A stretch of DNA of 64,000 bases from Pantoea piersonii. Its GTDB lineage: Bacteria; Pseudomonadota; Gammaproteobacteria; Enterobacterales; Enterobacteriaceae. The stretch is from the NCBI RefSeq assembly GCF_003612015.1, contig NZ_RARB01000002.1, positions 1 to 64,000 on the forward strand, read 5' to 3'. Positions within the stretch are counted from its first letter, which is position 1, and each line of letters opens with the position of its first letter. Positions 8,427 to 17,539 of this stretch are shown one piece after another. The notes under the pieces are model-generated. The model ran no database searches, was not told the origin of the DNA, and saw only the letters and a list, made by a program, of their open reading frames with translations. The position numbers and the translations under genes are program-made.

Positions 8427-8884
8427 TGCGGTATTTGCTGCTGTGCTTCTGCCTGGTTGCGCTGGGAGCCGGACTACTCGCCAGCCATTATCACGATAAA
8501 GCCATGGAATGGCGCGCGGCAGCACATCAGACGCAACAGCTGGCGAGGCAGCAGGAAGCTACTCTCAGCGAAATGCAGAGGCGACAGCGTGAGGTTGCCG
8601 CGCTTGATGCAAAATATACAAAGGAGTTAGCCAATGCTCAGGCGACTATTGAGCAGCTTCACCATGACGTTATTGCTGGTCGCAAGCGGCTGTACCTCAA
8701 AACCCGCCGTTCAGCCATGCCCGAGGGTAAAACCCCCGGCACCACCAGCGTGGATGATGCAGCCCGCGCCCGACCTGATAACTCCACTGAACAGGCTTAT
8801 TTCACTCTCAGACGTCGAATCGAGCTCGCCGGCAAGCAAATAGCCGGCCTGCAGCAATACATCAAAGAGCAGTGTCTGAAGTGA
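8426..8884 (+). CDS. Spanin inner-membrane subunit Rz
   Basis: A 152-residue protein starting at the ATG of a TGATG overlap with the endolysin stop. One N-terminal membrane anchor (YLLLCFCLVALGAGLLASHY) is followed by a periplasmic alpha-helical, coiled-coil-like region rich in Gln, Ala and Arg, typical of Rz. With Rz1 it bridges inner and outer membranes and fuses them in the last step of lysis. A longer frame from 8339 lies inside the endolysin gene and is not used as the start. Confidence 0.85.
   Translation: MRYLLLCFCLVALGAGLLASHYHDKAMEWRAAAHQTQQLARQQEATLSEMQRRQREVAALDAKYTKELANAQATIEQLHHDVIAGRKRLYLKTRRSAMPEGKTPGTTSVDDAARARPDNSTEQAYFTLRRRIELAGKQIAGLQQYIKEQCLK
8634..8843 (+). CDS. Spanin outer-membrane lipoprotein Rz1
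   Basis: A 69-residue protein embedded entirely within Rz in another frame, the standard lambda-type arrangement. It has a lipoprotein signal with lipobox LVASGC (Cys20) and a proline-rich mature part (PRVKPPAPPAW), as expected for Rz1. It sits in the inner leaflet of the outer membrane and contacts Rz. Confidence 0.85.
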   Translation: MLRRLLSSFTMTLLLVASGCTSKPAVQPCPRVKPPAPPAWMMQPAPDLITPLNRLISLSDVESSSPASK

Positions 8885-8919
8885 GTATTAAAGGGCGCTG
8901 CGATTGTGCGATGAGAAGT

Positions 8920-9555
8920 TTATAACTCTGAATCAGCAAGCTTGATAAAATCTGGGCTACTTAATACTTCATATGCCATTTGTCGAAGAGCAACATGATT
9001 GGCATTTGTGATTGGTTTGCTGCTGATAATCCCATTACAATCATTCATTATCTTAAAAGTTCCGAGGGAGCCCTCTTCTGCAAGTGAAGCGTATAAGGGT
9101 TCAAGTGATTCATCAACATGTGCTCCGCCATCTTTATCAGCAGCCGATTTCATAATTACGAAACGGGTTATAAGCTTGCCATGTTCTAATACATAAACGC
9201 ATTCATGCCACCAATCTTTCAAAGGTAAATACTTATTGTTGAAAGGAGAGCCATCGCCCAGTGAAGGTCTGTATTCTGATTCTTCACTATTAGATAACTG
9301 GAAGAGTCCCAGCCCATAATATTGAGAGAGCTTTTGCGCCTTCTCTTTAGGCATGCCTCCTGTACTAAGTAAACTGATGTTTTCTGCTTTCATGTGTTTT
9401 AAGATCGACGTGCAGTTATTATTACTTGAATAAAAAATTATACGCAAGCTAATAGCTATTCTTAGTGCTTCGTGAGTGTGGCCTTTATCGTATCTCTCGC
9501 ACGAACTTTCAAGGAAAGAAATTTGCTCAATCAATTTTTTCTTGAATCTATCCAT
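8920..9555 (-). CDS. Unknown cargo protein between lysis genes and cos
   Basis: A 211-residue soluble protein. The N-terminal part (IEQISFLESSCERYDKG, then EALRIAISLRIIFYSS) looks like a helical domain seen in uncharacterised bacterial proteins, but no function can be assigned. It has no signal peptide or membrane segment. It is transcribed against the late operon, is AT-rich and occupies the interval between Rz and the packaging site, a place where lambdoid phages carry morons such as bor. It is probably expressed from the prophage by its own promoter; a host-benefit or phage-exclusion role is a guess. Confidence 0.6.
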   Translation of the reverse strand: MDRFKKKLIEQISFLESSCERYDKGHTHEALRIAISLRIIFYSSNNNCTSILKHMKAENISLLSTGGMPKEKAQKLSQYYGLGLFQLSNSEESEYRPSLGDGSPFNNKYLPLKDWWHECVYVLEHGKLITRFVIMKSAADKDGGAHVDESLEPLYASLAEEGSLGTFKIMNDCNGIISSKPITNANHVALRQMAYEVLSSPDFIKLADSEL

Positions 9556-9742
9556 AAAATATTACTCGTGGCAGGGATAATATGGCATTCACCGACAAAT
9601 AAGGAATGTTCTGTCGCGAGTACCTCTTTGGTTTTAAAAGCTGTGTTCGAAACTGTATCAGCAATGGCTAAAATGTTTCAATAAAATTTAGAAGTCTTTG
9701 GAAGTGATGAGCTCTGAATTTGCGGGTCCTCCCGGAGGGGTG

Positions 9743-9882
9743 CCCTGTCCACGAGGCGGCGGCCCCGCAGAAAACGGCTAGTTTTGCGATTTTCATAGGG
9801 ACACCACCACGTGTCGTAACTAGTTGAATCTATGACTTAAATCGGTTTTTGAGGTGTCCATTTCGCCAAAAACAGGGACAGG
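9743..9882. other. Probable cos packaging site with four terminase-site-like repeats
   Basis: GGCGGCGGCCCCGC (9755-9768) matches 12 of 14 bases of the lambda cosN core GGCGGCGACCTCGC. It is followed, as in lambda, by an AT-rich stretch and then the small terminase gene. Around it are four GGACA-type heptamers: GGACAGG on the minus strand (9744-9750), GGACACC on plus (9799-9805), GGACACC on minus (9853-9859) and GGACAGG on plus (9876-9882). They could be the small-terminase binding (R-like) sites. The cut position itself cannot be read from sequence. The whole stretch 9556-9950 has no protein gene. Confidence 0.65.
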
Positions 9883-9950
9883 TGGATAGCGGTTAATTAC
9901 ATGATATTAAAAAGGAAATCCGTAAATGAGCTGGTGTGTTGAGGTGAGGA

Positions 9951-10463
9951 ATGTCAGACATCAGCAGAATCGGGGATGCCTATAACTGGAGTATTGCGAA
10001 AATTGCTGAAGCTTTCGGCATAGATCGTAAGACGGTCAGAAAGAAAATCATGAACGCTCAGGTTGCATCCGCCGGAAACATTCGTGGAAATCCGGTCTAT
10101 GCCCTTAAGGACATAGGTCCTGTTCTCTTTACCCCTGACGAAGCAGCCACCCCTGAAACATTTCATGATCCCTCCCGCATGGATCCTAAATCCCGTAAGG
10201 ACTGGTTTCAGTCTGAGAATGAGCGCGTAAAGCTTGAAGCTGCGCTCAGCCAGCTTGTACCTGCTAATGAAGTACATCGCGAGATGGCCATGATGGCAAA
10301 GTCTGTTTTACAGGTACTGGATACATGGCCTGACAGGCTGGAGCGCGATCGTGGGTGGCCTCCCCATCAGATTTCAGAAGCACAATGCATTGTTGATGAA
10401 ATCCGAGAAGCGCTGGCTGCAGAGATCCGCAGTGCAGATATCGTCGAAGAGAGTGAGCCATGA
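9951..10463 (+). CDS. Terminase small subunit (Nu1/DUF1441-like)
   Basis: A 170-residue DNA-packaging protein. The N-terminal winged helix-turn-helix (WSIAKIAEAFGIDRKTVRKK) is expected to bind cos. The centre and C terminus are helical and would contact the large subunit. GAGGTGAGGA precedes the ATG. The last codons overlap the large-subunit start (ATGA), so both are translated together. It is the first gene after the cos-like site, the lambda position of Nu1. Confidence 0.85.
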   Translation: MSDISRIGDAYNWSIAKIAEAFGIDRKTVRKKIMNAQVASAGNIRGNPVYALKDIGPVLFTPDEAATPETFHDPSRMDPKSRKDWFQSENERVKLEAALSQLVPANEVHREMAMMAKSVLQVLDTWPDRLERDRGWPPHQISEAQCIVDEIREALAAEIRSADIVEESEP

Positions 10464-12559
10464 CCTACGCCTCAGCTGCTGAGATACGTCAGGACGTATC
10501 CGAACTCTTCAAGGCTCCGCATCGAATGCCAGTAACTGATGCGGTTAAACGCTACATGCGCGTGCCTTTGGGTGGTGGCAGTTCACTCCCATGGGATGCG
10601 ACACTGACGCCCTATATTGTTGAACCCATGAACTGCCTGACGTCGCGCAATTATGACGCGGTGGTTTTTGTCGGCCCCGCGCGGACGGGTAAAACGCTGG
10701 GTCTGATTGATGGCTGGATAACCTATTCTGTGGTCTGCGATCCGGCAGATTTTCTGCTGATACAGATGACAGAAGAAAAGGCGCGCGAACATTCAAAAAA
10801 ACGCCTTGAACGCACTTTTCGCTGCAGCCCTGAGCTTCATAGCCGTCTCAGCCCACGCGCCAGCGATAATAATGTGCATGACCGGACTTTTCGCGCTGGC
10901 AACTACCTCAAAATTGGCTGGCCATCTGTCAATATCATGTCCTCATCCGATTATCGATATGTTGCACTCACTGACTATGACCGCTGGCCCGATGATATAG
11001 ACGGGGAGGGAGATGGTTTTTCCCTGGCGTCCAAACGCACCACCACCTTTATGTCAGCCGGCATGACGCTGGTGGAGAGTTCTCCGGGCCGGGATATTTG
11101 CGATACAAAATGGAAGGCTTCGACGCCACATGAAGCACCGCCAGCAACAGGGATCCTCTCGTTATATAACCGGGGCGATCGCCGCCGGTGGTACTGGCCG
11201 TGCCCGCATTGTGGAGAATATTTTCAGCCGGAAATAGCCAATATGACAGGCTATCGCGGCTATACCGACCCGGTACTGGCCAGTGAGGCTGCACGTCTGC
11301 AGTGTCCGGCCTGCTCTGAACTGATTGAACCCGATATGAAGCGTAACCTGAATAGCTGCGGCGTCTGGCTGCGTGACGGGCAGAGCATGGATTGTGAGGG
11401 GCAACTCAGCGGGAAGGCGCGCCAGTCTCGTATTGCCTCTTTCTGGATGGAAGGTCCGGCGGCGGCATATCAGACATGGACCCAGCTGATTTATAAATAT
11501 CTCACTGCCGAACAGGAGTATCAGGCAACAGGCAGTGAAGAGACCCTTAAAGCCGTCTTCAATACGGATTTCGGCAGGCCTTATTTTCCCCAGACCGCCC
11601 TTGAACAACGCAAGGGAGAACATTTAGAGAGCCGCGCCGAGGATATTCCCGAGCGAACGGTTGCCGACGGGGTAAGGTTTCTTGTGGCGACTGTTGATGT
11701 GCAGGGCGGCCGGAATCGTCGTTTCGTGGTGCAGATAACCGGATACGGTTCGATGGGAGAGCGATGGGTTGTTGACCGCTACAACATCCGTCATTCGTTA
11801 CGCAGCGATGACCTTGGCGAAAGCCGTCCTCTCGATCCCGGCAGTTACCCTGAGGACTGGGATCTGCTTCTCTCGGACGTGCTGTATAAAACCTGGGCGC
11901 TGGCCAGCGATCCGTCAAAACGAATGTCGCTTATGGCGATGGCTGTGGATTCCGGAGGCGAAGATGGTGTGACCGACAACGCCTATCGCTTCTGGCGAAA
12001 ATGCCGTCGGGAGGGGGAAGGAAAGCGTGTTTATCTTTTCAAGGGCGACAGCCATAAGCGTGAAAAGCTGATCACCCGCACATGGCCTGACAATACCGGA
12101 CGCTCAGCACGTCGGGCAAATGCCGCGGGGGATGTTCCGCTTTATCTGCTCCAGACCGATGCGCTCAAGGACCGGGTGAACAATGCGCTGTGGCGTGAAG
12201 CTCCGGGGCCCAATTACATTCATTTTCCGGCCTGGATCGGGAGCTGGTTTTATGACGAGCTCACCTATGAAGAGCGTTCGCCAGAAGGCCGGTGGCGTAA
12301 ACCGGGGCGCGGAGCCAATGAAGGGTTTGACCTGCTTGTCTATGCCGATGCGCTGGTCATTCTGCATGGCTACGAAAAAATCAAATGGCCTGATGCACCT
12401 TCATGGGCTCGCCGGGAAGCCTGGATTGAAGGCCGTTATACAGATAACACTCTGGCAAGTGCGTCTCCGCCACTCGAAGCCCGTACCCGCAAATCCTCAT
12501 CAGGCACGACTCCCGACATGACCAACAATCCCTGGATTACAAACGGAGGCTGGATATGA
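10460..12559 (+). CDS. Terminase large subunit (GpA family)
   Basis: A 699-residue packaging ATPase/nuclease. A Walker A-like GPARTGKT lies at about residue 72, and YVALTDYDRWPDDIDGEGD resembles the Walker B/catalytic region. A zinc-ribbon-like CPHCG...CPACS pair lies mid-protein, and ATVDVQGGRN marks the start of the cos-cleaving nuclease domain. It cuts cos and drives DNA into the prohead through the portal. Length is slightly above lambda GpA (641). It overlaps both neighbours by ATGA, in a tightly coupled head operon. Confidence 0.95.
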   Translation: MTYASAAEIRQDVSELFKAPHRMPVTDAVKRYMRVPLGGGSSLPWDATLTPYIVEPMNCLTSRNYDAVVFVGPARTGKTLGLIDGWITYSVVCDPADFLLIQMTEEKAREHSKKRLERTFRCSPELHSRLSPRASDNNVHDRTFRAGNYLKIGWPSVNIMSSSDYRYVALTDYDRWPDDIDGEGDGFSLASKRTTTFMSAGMTLVESSPGRDICDTKWKASTPHEAPPATGILSLYNRGDRRRWYWPCPHCGEYFQPEIANMTGYRGYTDPVLASEAARLQCPACSELIEPDMKRNLNSCGVWLRDGQSMDCEGQLSGKARQSRIASFWMEGPAAAYQTWTQLIYKYLTAEQEYQATGSEETLKAVFNTDFGRPYFPQTALEQRKGEHLESRAEDIPERTVADGVRFLVATVDVQGGRNRRFVVQITGYGSMGERWVVDRYNIRHSLRSDDLGESRPLDPGSYPEDWDLLLSDVLYKTWALASDPSKRMSLMAMAVDSGGEDGVTDNAYRFWRKCRREGEGKRVYLFKGDSHKREKLITRTWPDNTGRSARRANAAGDVPLYLLQTDALKDRVNNALWREAPGPNYIHFPAWIGSWFYDELTYEERSPEGRWRKPGRGANEGFDLLVYADALVILHGYEKIKWPDAPSWARREAWIEGRYTDNTLASASPPLEARTRKSSSGTTPDMTNNPWITNGGWI

Positions 12560-12768
12560 ACCAGAGCGAGGTGGAAGCCATGATCCGCTATTACACCGAG
12601 GCAGAGATTGCCGTACTGAGTGGCAAAACCATCATGCTGAACGGGCAGTCCATGACGATGGAGAATCTGGCAGACATTCGAAAGGGACGGCAGGAGTGGG
12701 AGCGCCGCCTGGCCGGATACCTTAAAAAACGCTGTGGTCAGACGGGTTATCGTTTAGCGAGGTTCTGA
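12556..12768 (+). CDS. Head-tail joining protein gpW
   Basis: A 70-residue gpW homologue containing AEIAVLSGKTIMLNGQSMTM and ending in a basic tail. gpW fits under the portal once DNA is packaged and prepares the head for tail attachment. It overlaps the terminase stop and shares a TGATG with the portal gene. Size and position are those of lambda W. Confidence 0.88.
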   Translation: MNQSEVEAMIRYYTEAEIAVLSGKTIMLNGQSMTMENLADIRKGRQEWERRLAGYLKKRCGQTGYRLARF

Positions 12769-14273
12769 TGTCATTCCTGGATAATGCAATCGGTGTTTTT
12801 TCGCCGTCGTGGAAGGTTGCCAGGCTGCGTGCCCGCATGCAGATCCGCGCCTACGAAGCCGCGCTTCCCACCCGCACACATAAAGCCAGACGCGAAACAC
12901 GCTCAGCTAACCAGCTCAGCCAGGCCGGGGCGGTTTCCCTTCGCCAGCAGGCCCGGGCGCTCGATGCGAATCATGACCTGGTGATCGGCATACTGGATAA
13001 GCTGGAAGAGCGCGTTATCGGCGCAAAAGGCATCATCGTTGACCCGCATCCGCTGCTGAAAGACGGCCGTGTGGCCACGGAGCTGGTGAAAACCATACGT
13101 AAAAAATGGGCTGAATGGTCACTACGGCCTGATGTCACCGGCGAGTTTTCCCGGCCAGTACTGGAGCGTCTGATGCTGCGCACCTGGCTCAGAGACGGAG
13201 AGGTTTTTGCTCAGCTGGTGAGTGGCCATGGCGCCGGGCTCAGTGCAGATGGCGGCGTACCTTTCTGGCTTGAAGCGCTTGAGCCAGATTTCGTGACTAT
13301 GAACTCCGATCCTGCCGCCGGACTTATTCAGGGTGTCTGGCTGAACGAGTGGGGCAAGCCGCTTAAGTATCAGGTCTATAAAAATCTTCCCATCAGCGGT
13401 TTGCTGTCGGATACCAAAGAGGTGTCTTCTGACGCCATGCTGCATCTTAAATTTGCGCGACGTCTGCATCAGGTCAGAGGTAACTCCATTCTGTCCGGTG
13501 TGATGATCCGTCTGAGCGCCCTGAAAGATTATGAAGAAAGCGAAATGGTCGCCGCACGCATCGCCGCTGCTCTGGGGATGTACATCAAAAAAGGTGACGG
13601 ACAGGACTATTCAGAAAGCCTGAGTGACAGCAACGAGCGTGAACTGACTATTCAGCCGGGCATGCTGTATGACGATCTTCGGCAGGGTGAAGAGATTGGC
13701 ATGATCAAGTCAGACCGGCCCAACACCAGCCTTGAATCATTCCGGAACGGGCAGCTGCGCGCCGTGGCTGCCGGCACACGTCTGAGTTTTTCGAGTACGG
13801 CCCGTAATTACAACGGTACTTACAGCGCGCAGCGGCAGGAGCTGGTGGAGTCTACTGACGGGTATCTCATTCTGCAGGACTGTTTTATTGCTGCCGTCAC
13901 CCGACCGGTTTATCGCGCATGGCTGAAGCAGGCGCTTGCAGCGGGCGTGATTAAGCCACCTGCCGATATCGAACTCTCCACACTTTATGACGCTATTTAC
14001 TCGGGATCCGGTATGCCCTGGATCGACCCTGTGAAAGAGGCGACTGCCTGGAAAATTCAGATACGGGGTGGGGCTGCAACCGAATCCGACTGGGCACGCG
14101 CGTGCGGGCGCAACCCTGATGAGGTTAAACGTCGTCGCAAAGCGGAAGTCGATGAAAACCGAAAAGAAGGGCTGGTGTTCGACACTGACCCGGCAAACGA
14201 CAAAGGAGTCAGCAGTGACCGAGAAAATAAAGCAGATAAGCCAGCGTCAGGTGACGCAGACGAAGAAGACTGA
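12768..14273 (+). CDS. Portal protein (lambda gpB family)
   Basis: A 501-residue portal protein with typical blocks (GILDKLEERVIGAKGIIVDP, LRDGEVFAQ, LSFSSTARNYNGTYSAQR). The N terminus is basic and the C terminus very acidic (GDADEED). Twelve copies form the DNA channel at one vertex of the head. The last 59 nt overlap the downstream protease-capsid gene in another frame. Confidence 0.95.
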   Translation: MSFLDNAIGVFSPSWKVARLRARMQIRAYEAALPTRTHKARRETRSANQLSQAGAVSLRQQARALDANHDLVIGILDKLEERVIGAKGIIVDPHPLLKDGRVATELVKTIRKKWAEWSLRPDVTGEFSRPVLERLMLRTWLRDGEVFAQLVSGHGAGLSADGGVPFWLEALEPDFVTMNSDPAAGLIQGVWLNEWGKPLKYQVYKNLPISGLLSDTKEVSSDAMLHLKFARRLHQVRGNSILSGVMIRLSALKDYEESEMVAARIAAALGMYIKKGDGQDYSESLSDSNERELTIQPGMLYDDLRQGEEIGMIKSDRPNTSLESFRNGQLRAVAAGTRLSFSSTARNYNGTYSAQRQELVESTDGYLILQDCFIAAVTRPVYRAWLKQALAAGVIKPPADIELSTLYDAIYSGSGMPWIDPVKEATAWKIQIRGGAATESDWARACGRNPDEVKRRRKAEVDENRKEGLVFDTDPANDKGVSSDRENKADKPASGDADEED

Positions 14274-16212
14274 ATCCTGGTTCTGGATGGCCGCACGGGG
14301 CGAAGCTGAGGCAGAGATTTATATCTATGACGAAATCGGTTTTCAGGGCGTGCCGGCAAAACAGTTTATCAGCGACCTCCAGGCTCTTGGCGAGATCAAA
14401 CACATTACCCTTCATATCAACTCGCCTGGTGGCAGCATTTTTGAAGGGATCGCCATTTTCAACGCACTTAAATATCACCCTGCTGCCATTACGGTTTATG
14501 TCGACGGCGTGGCCGCGTCGATGGCCTCCGTCATCGCCATGGTCGGTAATCCGGTCATTATGCCAGCCAACAGTTTCATGATGATCCATAAGCCCTGGGC
14601 GGTCGCGGGCGGTGACGCCGATGACATGCGTGATTTCGCTGAGCTGCTGGATAAAACGGAGGCTGTGCTCATCCCGGCTTATGCCGCCAAAACAGGGCTG
14701 GCCCATGAGGTTATCGCCGACATGCTGAAAGAAGAAACCTGGATGGATGGTACCCAGTGTGTCTCGCTGGGATTTGCTGACCAGCTAACGCCCGCCGTTC
14801 AGGCAATGGCCCGCATTGATTCAAAACGTATCGAGGAGTACGAAAAAATGCCAGAAAACCTACGCAATATGCTGACGCCGCCGCAGAACAGCCTGACGCA
14901 CAATCCTGCTCCACCTCAGGCAGATGTGAACGAAGCGGGTTTGCGTGAACAGTTCATTGAAGAGCAACGTGTTCGCGCACGGGCGCTCACTGACCTGTTT
15001 GGGATGTTCGGTGATAAATACAATACCCTGCAGGCAGCCTGCATTGCGGATCCGACGTGCACGCTTGAGCTGGCACGCGAGAAACTGCTGACGCAAATGG
15101 GTAAAGAGAGCACGCCTTCTAACAAATCAGCCGCACCTTATATCTATGCCGGAAACGGGAATTTTACCGGTGACGGTATCCGGCAGGCCATCATGGCGCG
15201 GGTCGGTTATGAGCCACTTCAGCCGGATAACCCTTATAACGGCATGACGCTTCGTGAACATGCGCGCCTGTCGCTGACCGAACGGGGCTTCGGTGTGGCC
15301 AGTTATAATTCGGTACAAATCGTCGGCCTGGCGTTTACGCACAGCACGTCCGATTACGGCAATATCATGCTGGATGTGACTGGCAAGTCCCTTCTTCAGG
15401 GCTGGGAAGAGGCGCCTGAAACATTCGGGGAATGGACCAAAAAGGGGCAGCTGTCCGATTTCAAAATCGCGCATCGCATGGGACTGGGCGGTTTTCCTTC
15501 GCTACGTCAGGTCCGCGAGGGGGCGGAGTACAAATACGTCACGACGTCTGATAAGCAGGCAACGATTGCCCTGGCGACCTACGGCGAATTGTTCAGCATC
15601 ACCCGCCAGGCCATTATCAACGATGACCTTAGCGTGCTGACCGATGTCCCCATGAAGCTCGGCCGCGCGGCAAAAGCCACCGTGGCGGATCTGGTTTATG
15701 CCATTCTGACCACCAACCCGAACCTTTCCACCGATGACGTGCCGTTGTTTGACAGCGCGCGTCATGCCAACGTGCTGAAAGCAGCGGCAATGGATGTGGT
15801 GTCTCTGGACAAAGCCCGCCAGATGATGCGTCGCCAGAAAGAAGGCGAACGCCATCTCAACATTCGTCCGGCTTTCGTGCTGGTACCAACGGCCATGGAG
15901 TCCACTGCAAGCCAGGTCATTCGCTCAACGTCTGTTAAAGGCGCTGACATTAACGCCGGTATCATTAACCCTGTGCAGAACTTCGCGAAGGTAATTGCCG
16001 AACCGCGTCTGGACGATGCCAGCCAGAACACGTTCTACCTGGCGGCGGCAAAAGGTTCGGACACGATTGAGGTGGCTTACCTTAACGGTGTGGATACACC
16101 ATTTATCGACCAGACGGAGGGCTTTACAGCTGATGGTATTACCACGAAAGTGCGCATTGATGCCGGCGTTGCGCCGATTGACTATCGTGGTCTGGTACAG
16201 TGCGTTGCCTGA
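14215..16212 (+). CDS. ClpP-like prohead protease fused to major capsid protein
   Basis: A 665-residue fusion. Residues about 30-215 are an S49/ClpP-like protease with the oxyanion-type SPGGSIFEG loop, nucleophile Ser102 in GVAASMAS and His125 in MMIHKPW. A linker of about 100 residues (NSLTHNPAPPQADVNEAGLR and onward) may act as scaffold. The rest is an HK97-fold-type major capsid protein (from about TGDGIRQAIMARVGYEP). In lambda these are separate genes (C/Nu3 and E). The start is GTG at 14215, with GGAG 8-11 nt upstream; upstream in-frame codons lie inside the portal gene. The protease presumably frees the capsid domain during prohead maturation. A terminator follows the stop. Confidence 0.88.
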   Translation: MTEKIKQISQRQVTQTKKTESWFWMAARGEAEAEIYIYDEIGFQGVPAKQFISDLQALGEIKHITLHINSPGGSIFEGIAIFNALKYHPAAITVYVDGVAASMASVIAMVGNPVIMPANSFMMIHKPWAVAGGDADDMRDFAELLDKTEAVLIPAYAAKTGLAHEVIADMLKEETWMDGTQCVSLGFADQLTPAVQAMARIDSKRIEEYEKMPENLRNMLTPPQNSLTHNPAPPQADVNEAGLREQFIEEQRVRARALTDLFGMFGDKYNTLQAACIADPTCTLELAREKLLTQMGKESTPSNKSAAPYIYAGNGNFTGDGIRQAIMARVGYEPLQPDNPYNGMTLREHARLSLTERGFGVASYNSVQIVGLAFTHSTSDYGNIMLDVTGKSLLQGWEEAPETFGEWTKKGQLSDFKIAHRMGLGGFPSLRQVREGAEYKYVTTSDKQATIALATYGELFSITRQAIINDDLSVLTDVPMKLGRAAKATVADLVYAILTTNPNLSTDDVPLFDSARHANVLKAAAMDVVSLDKARQMMRRQKEGERHLNIRPAFVLVPTAMESTASQVIRSTSVKGADINAGIINPVQNFAKVIAEPRLDDASQNTFYLAAAKGSDTIEVAYLNGVDTPFIDQTEGFTADGITTKVRIDAGVAPIDYRGLVQCVA

Positions 16213-16232
16213 TATGTCGTAAAAAATCTGAA

Positions 16233-16252
16233 TGCCCGAAAGGGCTTTTTTT
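16233..16252 (+). terminator. Terminator/attenuator after the capsid gene
   Basis: GCCC-GAAA-GGGC followed by seven Ts lies 20 bases after the capsid stop. The short stem suggests partial termination, which would set capsid expression above that of downstream genes in the absence of full antitermination. Confidence 0.6.
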
Positions 16253-16294
16253 ATGTCTGAAATCCGGTCAGTACCGACCGGAAGGAGAGTAACG

Positions 16295-16660
16295 ATGACA
16301 ACAAATTATGTGCAGGATGGGAAAACGATCCCTGTTCGTAATTTCCTGGATAAAACGATGAAAAGTGGGGAGCTGGTTTTTGTCGGAAAAGTCGCTGCCA
16401 TGGTGATTGCGGATATCCCGCCCGGCCATACCGGGGATGGATTCGCTGAAGGTGTGTTTCTTCTTCCCAAAATCAAAACGGACAGGTTTTATGCCGGCCA
16501 GATTGTCGCACTGGCTGAAGGTAACATCACCCTGGCCGGGGTGAATCAGATGCCAGTCGTGGGAACAGTCTGGGAAAACTCACTTGACGGGCAGACGTTA
16601 GCGCCCGTGAAGCTCAATGCAGTCACCGAACTCACCCGTGAACTGGCGGACAACGTTTAA
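16295..16660 (+). CDS. Capsid decoration-type protein (DUF2190 family)
   Basis: A 121-residue protein of the DUF2190 type (NYVQDGKTIPV, GDGFAEGVFLLPK, LAEGNITLAGVNQMPVVGTV). It is likely a small beta-rich capsid-associated or cement protein, placed where lambda-like phages encode gpD. The ATG at 16295 has GGAGAG at good spacing; a longer frame from 16232 would begin inside the terminator stem and is rejected. No experimental role is assured for this family. Confidence 0.75.
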   Translation: MTTNYVQDGKTIPVRNFLDKTMKSGELVFVGKVAAMVIADIPPGHTGDGFAEGVFLLPKIKTDRFYAGQIVALAEGNITLAGVNQMPVVGTVWENSLDGQTLAPVKLNAVTELTRELADNV

Positions 16661-16698
16661 CGCCTGACCACGTCCTGCATTTACTCTGCGAGGCATTA

Positions 16699-17007
16699 AT
16701 GAACGATTTCAGGTCGCTTCGTTTACGCATGGATACTGTTACCGCCCGGCGCTTTGGGCAGAACGTTGTGATCAATGGTCAGGCAATGTATGCAACAGAA
16801 CATGCGTTTCCGGCTGACCTCGGGCCGTTATCGGGTGAGGGGGTTTCACTGATTGTTTTCGACGACGTTTATCAGCCGGGGCGAAGCGACAGGGTTGAAT
16901 GGCAGGGAAAGGTCTGGCGGGTTGAACGCTGGCACACCTATAACAACAAGCCACAAATCTGGCTTGAGGAGGATAAAAGTGCAGGGACTGAAACAGGCAC
17001 TGAATAA
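16699..17007 (+). CDS. Head-tail connector (gpFII-like)
   Basis: A 102-residue beta-rich protein with VINGQAMYATEHAFP and VWRVERWHTYNNKPQIWLEE, similar to Gifsy-2/lambda FII-type head-tail joining proteins. It would form the ring between portal/gpW and the tail. It overlaps the start of the next gene by 29 nt. Assignment rests on size, composition and position. Confidence 0.65.
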   Translation: MNDFRSLRLRMDTVTARRFGQNVVINGQAMYATEHAFPADLGPLSGEGVSLIVFDDVYQPGRSDRVEWQGKVWRVERWHTYNNKPQIWLEEDKSAGTETGTE

Positions 17008-17539
17008 CCTGCATGAGCTCGATCGTCAGCTGGTGCCCCGCGCGCTGGCGCAGGCGGTGAATCGTGTGGCACGCCGTGTCATTACGCACAGTACACGTCA
17101 GGTTGCGCAGGAGACAGGCGTTCCCCGGAAACTGGTCAGACAGCGTGTCCGGCTACGCCTGGCCACGCCCGGACATGCTGACCCGACCGCACGCCTGCTC
17201 GTTAACCGTGGGAATTTACCAGCCATCAGTCTGGGCATAGCCCGAATGCAGCTGTCCCGGCGAAAGACAGCATCCAGCCGGCATGGCAGCGTGCTCAAGG
17301 TGGGGCGGTTTACTTTCCGGAATGCATTTATACAGCAACTGACTAACGGCCGCTGGCATGTATTGCAGCGGACCGGCCGCAGTCGCTATCCGGTTCAGGT
17401 TGTAAAAATCCCGCTGTCCGGACCGCTGACGGAGAGTTATCAGAAACAAAGCCGGCAGCTGATGGAAACGGATATGCAGGCTGAACTGGCCGCCGCGTTC
17501 AGACAACAACTGAGGCTGTACCTGAGGAGGAGGTTATGA
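16979..17539 (+). CDS. Minor tail protein Z
   Basis: A 186-residue basic protein resembling lambda gpZ (LVPRALAQAVNRVARRVITH, ETGVPRKLVRQRVRLRLA, VGRFTFRNAFIQQL). gpZ acts near the head-proximal tail end and is needed for correct DNA positioning. The start is GTG at 16979, with GAGGAGG upstream. It overlaps the preceding gene by 29 nt and gpU by ATGA. Confidence 0.82.
   Translation: MQGLKQALNNLHELDRQLVPRALAQAVNRVARRVITHSTRQVAQETGVPRKLVRQRVRLRLATPGHADPTARLLVNRGNLPAISLGIARMQLSRRKTASSRHGSVLKVGRFTFRNAFIQQLTNGRWHVLQRTGRSRYPVQVVKIPLSGPLTESYQKQSRQLMETDMQAELAAAFRQQLRLYLRRRL

Noticed and set aside
14068-14214. Extended N terminus of the protease-capsid fusion
   Set aside because: It lies fully inside the portal gene in another frame. 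The GTG at 14215 has a ribosome-binding site and gives the family-like start.
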